DNA from: Dinochytrium kinnereticum
Lineage: Eukaryota; Chytridiomycota; Chytridiomycetes; Chytridiales; Chytridiaceae
Length of the DNA: 16,758 nucleotides
Direction: 5' to 3'
Assembly: GCA_027604005.1 (NCBI GenBank)
Contig: JADGJT010000437.1
Location: 1-16,758 of the forward strand
In this document: piece by piece, positions 10,056-16,758 of the stretch
Position numbering within the stretch: position 1 is the stretch's first letter
How the letters are laid out: each line of letters begins with the position of its first letter
Notes under the pieces: model-generated
Seen by the model: only the letters and a program-made list of their open reading frames with translations
Database searches by the model: none
Told to the model about the DNA's origin: nothing
Translations under genes and position numbers: made by a program

Positions 10056-11205
10056 TCAAAGCATCGCTAATGATTTCCGAACCACAACATCTCCATTACC
10101 CCTTTTCCCGGATAAGGTAAATCCATCCACTATATTTGCAAATGCCTCTCCCGCGTAAAACATGGGCAGATGCCCAACGTGCGCCATACGAAGATATAAT
10201 GCGCTAGGAATTCCGTTGGCGATTAAGTCGCCTTCAGCGACTGGAATGACCTTGTCAAGAACACCATGAATGATAAGCACAGGAATGTGCGAGAGCTCGC
10301 GGAGACGAGCGGTGAGATCGTAGTCAACTGTTGCCTTTGCTTGAGAGACTGAGTATTGGATGGAACTTCAGATGGTGCGTAATCAAACTAAACAAGAGAG
10401 ATGCAAAATTAAAGAAAGACGGGTGAAAAGCTCACGGATGACGGTGACAGGACGCTTCCCAGTCAAAGAGTTACGGCAAATCTCTTTAAAAGTCTCCGGA
10501 AAGTCCATTTTGAAGTTTTCGTCCAAGTTGAGTGCTATCAGCCTCTCCGTCATCTGCTCTCTCGTCTCTCCATTCTTGAATCCAATCTCCTTCATCAGAG
10601 GGGACCTTGGGGTCCTTGCTGAGGTACACACAAGTACTAGACGTCTGATGGAGGGAGACGCTGGTGTGTCTTGGTCTTTAAGTTTGACTGGCCCGACAGT
10701 TAAGGGTGAGTGTCTCCGAACAATGCAGAAGCAACGACTCACAGGTAAGAGTCAACGAAATAAAACCACCCATGCTGTGCCCAAGCAAGTCAAAGCAGCT
10801 GTTTGCATCCTTTCCGTCACCGTTCTTCCTCCTCTCCACGTCGATGATCGCCAAGGCTTGCTTGGCGACCGAGTGCGTGTCCATCGCCATACGATCAAGG
10901 GTTATCAGGCTTTGAATGTCACCGCCATCAGCAAGTTTGGATTCCCCTAGCCCACGGTTCGCGAAAGTGACGACAGGCCTATTGCTTCGAGCCAGATCTT
11001 TCCAACAGCGTCACTTAAAAGACCACATAGACATCGTACCTTGGGGGAACGACCCAAAGTCAATCGGTAAACTCGAGAGGCCTGATACCATCACCAGAGG
11101 AACACCGGGGGACGCTGGGTTAAGGATGGTTGCAGATATAACGACGCCATCGTCCATATGAAAGGTGATGGGCATCGAGCTGGAAGGCTTCTTTTGGATC
11201 TGCAT
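10056..11205 (-). CDS. Alpha/beta-hydrolase fold protein
   Basis: Four exons on the minus strand: 11205-11040, 10997-10743, 10687-10436 and 10348-10056. They are joined by GT-AG introns of 42, 55 and 87 nt with matching phases, giving 321 residues, typical for a single-domain alpha/beta hydrolase. The nucleophile elbow GHSMGG places the catalytic serine at residue 130. Asp256 in GVLDKVIP and His284 in HVGHLP complete a classic triad, and the stretch after the first intron (FANRGLGES) fits the loop before the elbow. The broad class covers esterases, lipases, epoxide hydrolases and similar enzymes; the substrate is not deducible. ATG 11205 is the earliest in-frame ATG of the open exon; another at 11175 is possible. 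The frame stays open 5' of this without ATG, so a further upstream exon cannot be excluded. No signal peptide is evident, which suggests a cytosolic enzyme. Confidence 0.85.
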
Positions 11206-11609
11206 TTCTGAACACCCCTGATGATGCCTATAATCTAAAGGCTGAGAATGCAGTGGGAAAGAGGTCGCTTTCTGTATGCAATTATTCGAAATGCGTCTGA
11301 AAGGATGTTCCAGTTGAGTTCTGAACTGGACCTCAAGAGCGTGAAGCAAATTCAGCCGAATTTCTGGTCATGTCAAGGTGTCAATTAAGCAGTATAAAAA
11401 GAATATAACGCCAGTCAAAGAAACGGACATGAAAAACAGCCTTAACATTAAATACACGATATCAATAGCGAGCAAGTGCGACCAGCGCTACTTGGACAAT
11501 TGTGATCAGCAATGCCAGTGTGATCCAGAAGAAACAGGCATTAGCATTCACAAAAGTACAATCCCAAAACATCAACGCAAATCTGCTCTACAATAACCAG
11601 AAACGGGAA
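11206..11609. other. Intergenic gap between two minus-strand genes
   Basis: About 400 bp lie between the stop of the Ser-rich protein gene and the hydrolase start. They should hold the 3' UTR of the former and the promoter of the latter. No repeat, strong open frame or recognised site stands out. An open minus-strand frame continues to 11349 upstream of the hydrolase ATG, without an ATG of its own. Confidence 0.4.
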
Positions 11610-13518
11610 CTAGATCAAAACTGCTCCGCCCAGAGCTACCCGTGACAGAGAAGGGTTGGAAAAAGTGCCTTTATTGGCATGGTGAGTTCCTTGTGGATAT
11701 AATGACGCTGATCGAACGGGAAGGATCGGACTATTACGGTTTGATGATAAATGGCTATTACATTGGGGTCTTGCGGACGCTGCAGATGTCGCAGAGGCAA
11801 AGAGGCTACGAAAAGTTTGGATCTCCTCCTCTCTCCGGGTAGCTCGCTAGATGGAGTGAGTACGTGGCCATGGTGAACAAAATAAAAGACTATTAGAAAA
11901 AAGATTTGAAGCCCACCTCAATAACGCGTCTAACCTCCTCGCAGTTCACACACGGGCAGTCGTGGCCCCAGCAGCTGATGTTACTTCTACCGTTTTTTGT
12001 GGCCCCGACGTCCCCAGGGGATAAAGATGAATCCGATGCCGGCATTTCCGCAAGGTCAGGTATTTTTGCAGTCCTCCTAGGCGGCACAACTCTACTCGAA
12101 GACGGTCCCTGGGTTTCCATATATCCAGAAACAGGGGAAGGAGGTTTTGATATGCCTACTTCGTGTTCTGGGGGCAGGAGTTGTAGGGTTAGCTCCTGAG
12201 AACTCGTCGACTTCCTTAGTCTTCCGCTATAAGAATGATCATCGACAAAATGAGCGGCATCGAGCGTCCTGAGTTGGTCCGTCAGTGCAATTGTCGGGGA
12301 AGCAGATGGTAATGATGAAGCTACGAGAGATGGGATGCTTGATGATACCGAAGAATTGTGGGAAACTGCTGAAAGAGACTTAACGGAAAGTACATCTGCA
12401 ACATTAGGATGAGATATTGACGCTAACTCCGACGATATAGGTCTGTCCGGCGTTCCTAGATTCCCCGCAAATAATTGTTTGACTTTGAGGGATGCGTTGC
12501 CTCCATTCGCTTTCTCTTCCGACTCATCCTTTTTCACATCGTGGGCAGAAAAGCTATCGATGGGCTTTCTGTTGCCAAGAAGTGCAAGAAGTGAATGAAA
12601 GTGGGATTTATCTTCTGCATGTCCCAAAGAACCTAGCTTGTTTTTAGCGAGTTCGACAGTCGTGTCAGATCCTTGGCATTCGGAATGCGACTTCAAGGAA
12701 ACTGCGATAGGCCCAGCAAGGGGTGAGCTACTTGAAACAGAAGAAACTATGTGCATCCGAGTCAGGTTGGATGATCCTTTCTTAAGCGAAGACGATGAGG
12801 GTGCTATTTCCTTTAAGGATTCTGTGGATGACTTCCCTCTCATCAATTCAGCTGAACAACCGCTAATGGATACGCTTAGAAGAACATCCCGTGAAGATTC
12901 GGCTTTGCCATGCTCGGGGTCTCCAGATCCTTCCTTGCATTTAAAGGACGAGTTGGTAGTATGGTGGTTCTTTGGTTCAGGAGAAACCGCTCGAGGCTCC
13001 CCAAAGAAGCGAAACAGCCGTGTTTCGGGGCTTGCTGCGAGGCTTTTTGCGTAGTCTTCCACGCCTCGATGCTTGCCATTATCAGCGATGGCATCGGAGT
13101 CAAGAGAGAGGTATGCCAAAGCGAGCTTTGCGTCTTCGTTCTGTTCGGGATCAAGGTGTGCGGAATTATCTCGAGGGCAACTTAAGAATCCAGTTCGAAC
13201 TGGAAAACTAGGTAGACTTCTTGGTTGTGAAGACTGCATTGAAGTGGAATCCAAACTCAATGAAGGCAGACTGGAGCCTCCTACTCTGTTCTGATTCTCC
13301 GCTGCCTCCGCCGGAGGGAGGCAGCCTTCGTCTTCATATCTGTGATAGTCATTCGTTGATGGCAACGGAAGAGATTCTTTCAGAGGTCGATCCAGGAGAA
13401 AGGATGTGTTGGGGCCAAGGGTCAGAGTGAGATGCCGCAGAGACTTTTGGGCTTTATCCCCTGAACTCAATGCCGACGACGCCACCGGCGGTGATGAGGA
13501 AGAGGTTGGCCCCCGCAT
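11610..13518 (-). CDS. Unrecognised Ser-rich protein with a C-terminal Cys/His motif
   Basis: A large minus-strand exon runs from ATG 13518 to 11917 (534 codons). I join it to a second exon 11846-11613 across a 70-nt intron with donor gtgggc, a TACTCAC branch-like site and acceptor tctag, with phase 0 on both sides. The stop is at 11610-11612, giving 612 residues. Without splicing the frame would end at 11893. Most of the protein is Ser/Pro/Lys-rich and looks disordered, with many SS and SSS runs. The only compact part is near the end of exon 1: Cys516-x2-His519-x-Cys521-x-Cys523-x2-Cys526, followed by a charged stretch that continues naturally over the intron (RRVIE then RATRREEE). This could bind zinc and form a short helix. 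I recognise no family. The start is uncertain: the frame is open to 13617 without an ATG. The exon is very unlikely to be chance at this length. Confidence 0.72.
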
Positions 13519-13561
13519 CGAGGGCAGAGGCGGTGAGGACGAATTGACTATTAGGAGGCGA

Positions 13562-13603
13562 TCAAGACGGAGGTTTTGTGGACAGCGCTGAAGAAAGAAG
13601 CAT
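13562..13603 (-). other. Possible upstream ORF of 13 codons
   Basis: An ATG at 13603 (minus strand) opens a 13-codon frame ending in TGA at 13562-13564, 43 nt before the ATG of the Ser-rich protein and out of frame with it. If the transcript starts further upstream, this small frame could reduce translation of the main protein. No transcript data are available, so this is only a candidate. Confidence 0.25.
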
Positions 13604-14042
13604 CGGTGGACCTTCAAGGTTGTTTTGAGAGTGTTCTATAAAGATTTCGGCTTTTCTTTTTTTGCTGTCGGACAACTCAATCTAAGCTCAGCCAAGGCGT
13701 CGCAGCAACTTGAAACGACAGCGTGCGCCGGACTAAAGCGATGCCACCAGCTCGACGCCGCCCCTCAAAGGACAATTCCCCGACTAGAACCTCAAAGTGG
13801 TGAAGCTGACCTTCTGAAGTGCACCAAGCTGTCTAGAAAGAGGTAAAGAATGAACTGTCATCTTACCCAACTTGGGTACTTTATCTGCGACTTGAGTCCT
13901 TTCGAAGCAAATTTTTATCTGCTTCCAAAACACTCGTCCCATCGCACAAAGACGCGACGGTGAATTGACTCTTACCCTCAAGAGATCACACAATGCCCTC
14001 CCAGAGGTTTCTTGCCTTCCCTGTTCTGTTTATAAGTCTTTT
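13604..14042. other. Promoter region of the Ser-rich protein gene, otherwise empty
   Basis: No supportable exon is present. On the minus strand there is a TATA-like TTTATAGAA near 13633-13641, about 120 nt before the main ATG of the Ser-rich protein. Several GT-AG-like signals occur around 13800-13990 on the minus strand, so a short 5' exon cannot be ruled out, but none encodes a convincing peptide. Confidence 0.35.
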
Positions 14043-14218
14043 TGTTGTTTTCCAGTTAACCCTTGGCTCTCTTAAGTTGCCATGCTTGTTTATTATGTTT
14101 TTTGGAAGGTGGAGGTCAGAGTGAGATCATGATGATGTGAGAGCATGGGGGGGATATAAAAGGATGACCCCTTATTCTAGCTTTAAATAATCTGTTCAAC
14201 CGAATAAAGTCTCCAACA
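14043..14218 (+). repeat. LTR-like segment, weak candidate
   Basis: The segment is bounded by TGTTG and CAACA, the usual inverted termini of LTRs. It contains GATATAAAAGG near 14154 and AATAAA near 14203, the order expected of a plus-strand LTR promoter and poly(A) site. No target-site duplication flanks it (cttt-t against aaaca), no partner copy is present in the window, and no primer-binding site follows. It may be a decayed LTR or coincidence. Confidence 0.25.
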
Positions 14219-15547
14219 AAACAACTCTTGAATCGAACAAGAACAAGTCTTAGGGTGAGGATCTGCCCGACCCCGTCCCAGGGCACTTTGCCCACGTCAA
14301 TTATTTAGTCTTTTGAGATGCCACTTGTAAAGTGCTTCAGTAGTTATGAGCCCCACATCTCCCATACCCTGACATCTGCACCCACGATTCTTACCCTACC
14401 AGTCTAGAACCTTTAACCCACCACTTCTTTCCCTTCCCAAGATGGTCACCCCCGCACCTCAACTCATCTTCCATAGATGGATGGACAAGTTAGTGACAAC
14501 GATGCTGCTAGCTTATGTTGAGTGGTACCAACCCCGCCCAAAGGGTTTGGCTCTCCTCTGGCGTATCTATGGATCTTCTGGCTTGTCATCATTGACTGGA
14601 CTCAGATTTCTCTTTATTTTGTCTCTGTATCACCTAGTATCACCATATCTAAGCCCCTTTTTCTTCTCAGAGCAGTATTTTTTCTTCGATCAGAACTGCC
14701 CACCTTAGTCGCCTTTCCACATCCGGTGAGAATCCAGCGTTTCTCACATACTCGCTGTGCAAGTCGTTCCAAAATGCGTAAGTCGTCTGTGCATTCTCCC
14801 TCGTTTTAATGGTTTTCCATATACAATGGTTTTTCCCACGCTGTTATTGGTTTGAGGGGTTTTCAGTACCTTTGGCACTCCCTGTGGCGTTTTCTTCCTT
14901 TTTTTATCTTTTTTAAGTGTCTTTGCCACCTTTACGGCTGGTCTGCGTTTCCCGCAGGACTGGCATAGAGTCACCAACCATGGTCCCTCTTGTTCCAGTT
15001 TGATGGCGCGGAGCCCGCGTTTGCTCTTCGCTGGCCCGTGTTCTGATTTTAGTACGTTTTGTTGCTTCTTTATGTGATTCTGCTATATAAGTATTTGATT
15101 CCTGTATCAAAGGATGATTTTAGTATTACAATAAAGCTGATGGTTTTTTGCTCATTAAGTTAATGTAAGGTTGCCGGTCCTGAGTGAGTTCTTTCCTCCC
15201 TCTGAGTCCTTGATCCCTGAACCCCCAAACCATCTGGTAGAGGGGTGTATTCCAATGCTAGTGCCCACTCCGCTCATTGACACACGGCCACTTGAGCTAC
15301 AGGCCGTTAGGGTGTTGTTCCACCTATTGGTAGCCAATAGCCATGGCACAATTCACTCCTCTGCCCCTGGCTATCTATATTCTGTGATGAATGCATATGG
15401 AGTTTTTGTGTTGTTTTAGTTTCAAGTTTTATCCTTTAATTCACCTCTTGATTCTCCATTCCTTTTTGGTAAGTTATTCTTTTAATTTATTGGTGTCCCG
15501 TTCCAACTTCTCCTTGTTGGGAATGATCTTGCGTCTCTCAAAATTAT
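14219..15547. other. Repeat-like region with no intact gene
   Basis: Several short open frames exist on both strands, the longest being an 88-codon plus-strand frame at 14442-14708, but none shows a known domain. On the minus strand a Lys/Arg-rich frame near 14744-15110 includes a CxxC pair and lies downstream of the truncated gag, so part of this region could be decayed retrotransposon body. I could not find protease, integrase, reverse transcriptase or RNase H motifs. Confidence 0.35.
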
Positions 15548-15829
15548 TTATTTGTTTTTAGAGAGAACTTCACACAAAATCTTATTCCTAACTCTTCCCT
15601 CAATCCGCCCGCGCCTTAGCTTCAAGCCTTTCTCCTCGTCCTCCGCATGCTTGTCTCGTTCAGCCTTAGATGGAGCAGGGCTAAGTGGATTGACTCCGTC
15701 GACTGTAACTTTCCACAGGCCCTTGGCCTTCAGGTAGTTAGTTATCCGATGCTTCCAGATGAAGAAGTCTTGACCATCGAAGGCCTTCGGTTTGTCAGAG
15801 GAGGTCCCGTCCTTATCTGCCTTGGTCAT
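15548..15829 (-). pseudogene. Truncated Ty1/copia-type retrotransposon gag
   Basis: A 93-codon minus-strand frame starts with a true ATG only 14 nt after the primer-binding-site-like sequence and 28 nt after the LTR. Residues 17-46 match the start of copia-type Gag proteins (the UBN2/DUF4219 class), with the FDGQDFFIWKHRITNYL pattern and a following GLW. The frame then becomes Lys/Arg-rich and stops at TAA 15548-15550, well short of full Gag. I find no zinc knuckle or polymerase domains after it. It is best read as a decayed or 3'-deleted element. Gag forms the virus-like particle around the element's RNA; this copy is unlikely to function. Confidence 0.7.
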
Positions 15830-15842
15830 AGTGATGTACCAA

Positions 15843-15854
15843 GAAGTGCTACCA
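15843..15854 (-). promoter_or_regulatory. Primer-binding site of the copia element
   Basis: The minus strand reads TGGTAGCACTTC two bases after the LTR end. TGG pairs with the CCA of a tRNA 3' end, and the TGGTAGC start matches what is expected for initiator-Met tRNA priming, which copia elements commonly use. The remaining bases fit less well. Confidence 0.5.
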
Positions 15855-15856
15855 GT

Positions 15857-16097
15857 TGTTGGGGATAAACAATAAAACTATTCACTAAGTCAAAGTTAGA
15901 CTTAGCAGGAGATACTAGACCATAGGGATCGGGAAGAGTTATAAAGATATTTTTGACTGCTTTTTTTATTACTTAGTAAAATTGCTAGGTTTTATACTCA
16001 AGTCTTGGCACAGTTTACCTTGCCAGTCACATGACTCAGCACTTTGCCTTGCTCAGTTCACTTATGCACTTTACTGTGCACTGCTGTGCTGGCAACA
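15857..16097 (-). repeat. Copia LTR, 241 bp
   Basis: On the minus strand the segment begins TGTTGCCAGC and ends CCCCAACA, so the termini are the inverted TGTTG/CAACA pair. GAGTATAAAA (plus-strand complement near 15989-15998) is a good TATA box and TTTTATTG near the end fits a poly(A) region. The bases just outside (16098-16102) are ACTAT, a candidate target-site duplication whose partner would lie at the missing far end. No second copy was found in the window. Confidence 0.65.
15989..15998 (-). promoter_or_regulatory. TATA box in the copia LTR
   Basis: The minus strand reads GAGTATAAAA about 100 nt into the LTR, the position expected for the U3 promoter of the element. Confidence 0.45.
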
Positions 16098-16331
16098 ACT
16101 ATCCCTGCCATTCTAGGATTCGTAGCAGAAGAACCTAAGTCCATCCTCTGAACCTCTTCCAACCAGCTAGTCCACACCTTTAACTCTTAACCCCAGGATC
16201 AATCCCCACACTGCGCGGTACCGAAGACCAATGATGCAGACTGATTCCAACAAGGAGGTGATCAATCACGGCTGGAAGTAAAGTAAAAGGAGGATAGACG
16301 TATATTGGCTGGAGCCAGTAACGGAGAGGAA
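16098..16331. other. Short stretch with nothing recognised
   Basis: This lies between the LTR and the possible minus-strand exon. No open frame, RNA gene or repeat is seen. Confidence 0.4.
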
Positions 16332-16614
16332 TCAACAAGAGAAAAAAAACTCCATGGCGTCAGGGTGCGATGATGGAAAACACGGAATGAAAGGGCAGCA
16401 TTTTAAAGAATCGCGAGGAGCCAATGCGTCCAAGGAAAGGACAAGGGCAGGAGGAAGCAGGGATTTGGCGCGGGCAAAAGCTGACTGAGTCAGAGAGTAC
16501 TCGTCAACGGGGTCTTCGACGGACAGGCGATCGATCGGCCTCCACGTTGTCCACGCCCGGGATGTGATGGAATGAAAGACATACATTATGCTGGCGGGCA
16601 AAGCGCCAAATATT
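16332..16614 (-). CDS. Possible internal or terminal exon of a gene leaving the window
   Basis: A minus-strand frame is open from about 16614 to a stop at 16332. Just upstream (higher coordinates) is a strong splice acceptor: an AACTAAT branch-like sequence followed by TTCAACAG ending at 16615. The first 70 or so codons have a balanced composition and would enter in phase 2. The last 15-20 codons, ending in a Phe run, may be intron or 3' sequence. No family is recognised, and the 5' part of the gene would lie at or beyond position 16758. Chance remains a real alternative. Confidence 0.3.
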
Positions 16615-16758
16615 CTGTTGAAATTAGTTATTCTTTATGTGTTTGTTTGTGTTCATTCGCTTCCTCCCCGCTTCAGTATAGGTTTGTTGGTTCTTTATTT
16701 GAACCGGGCAGTTGGGAACTGCACCGTTTGATTGATTGGAAGCTGCGGTGATCAGTTC

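Larger units (their letters stand above)
15548..16097 (-). mobile_element. Remnant of a Ty1/copia LTR retrotransposon, 5' end, minus strand
   Basis: Reading along the minus strand, the order is LTR (16097-15857), a 2-nt gap, a primer-binding-site-like 12-mer (15854-15843), then the gag start (15829). This is the canonical 5' organisation of a copia element. The rest of the element, including pol and the 3' LTR, is not recognisable in the window. The piece is therefore truncated, deleted or degraded beyond recognition. Confidence 0.7.

Noticed and set aside
10360..10950. Plus-strand open frame of 196 codons
   Set aside because: It lies opposite three exons and two introns of the alpha/beta hydrolase, which has a full catalytic triad. 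The plus-strand translation shows no domain, so it is a shadow.
12638..13054. Plus-strand open frame of 138 codons
   Set aside because: It is antisense to the long Ser-rich frame. Ser-codon-rich DNA often leaves the opposite strand open.
14442..14708. Plus-strand 88-codon frame with a hydrophobic C-terminal half
   Set aside because: No recognised domain and no splice or promoter context. It sits in repeat-like sequence, and an overlapping frame is equally open.
1..16758. tRNA, rRNA or CRISPR structures
   Set aside because: Reading both strands for T-loop-like GTTCGA motifs and regularly spaced repeats gave no cloverleaf or array. GTTCGA occurs near 604 and 2501 without matching stems.

Overview
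The window looks like a stretch of an intron-dense filamentous fungal genome, most likely a basidiomycete. The two best genes are each cut into 12-13 exons by short, T-rich GT-AG introns (mostly 50-95 nt), and the encoded proteins belong to families typical of fungi. The phylum is an inference from gene structure. No bacterial-style operon, rRNA, tRNA or CRISPR array is visible.

Layout. Positions 1-194 hold a short open frame that may be the end of a gene entering from the left. Positions 195-2995 carry no gene that I can support, but they contain a strong palindrome and a long inverted repeat about 300 bp before the next gene. Positions 2996-5695 (+) encode a complete M18 aspartyl aminopeptidase (DNPEP/Ape4 family) in 13 exons. 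After a 370-bp gap, positions 6066-9830 (+) encode a complete half-size ABC transporter of the HMT1/ABCB6 heavy-metal-tolerance type in 12 exons. This gene runs tail-to-tail into a minus-strand alpha/beta hydrolase with four exons (11205 to 10056). Upstream of it on the minus strand lies an unrecognised Ser-rich, probably disordered protein (13518 to 11610). Its single compact Cys/His motif lies just before a splice junction.

The right-hand 3 kb is repeat-rich and gene-poor. It holds the 5' end of a Ty1/copia-type retrotransposon on the minus strand: a 241-bp LTR at 15857-16097 with a TATA box, a primer-binding-site-like sequence, and a truncated gag. It also holds a second, weaker LTR-like segment (14043-14218) and a possible exon of a minus-strand gene leaving the window at the right edge.

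Functionally, the aminopeptidase (a zinc peptidase, delivered to the vacuole in yeast) and the transporter (a vacuolar metal or metal-peptide exporter in fission yeast) are neighbours on the same strand. That suggests vacuolar peptide and metal handling, but the sequence does not show shared regulation. I found no clear case for a wholly new system. The points most worth checking are the in-frame 126-nt alternative exon segment in the aminopeptidase, the Gly/His tail of the transporter, the Cys/His motif of the unknown protein, and the repeats around the aminopeptidase promoter and first intron.
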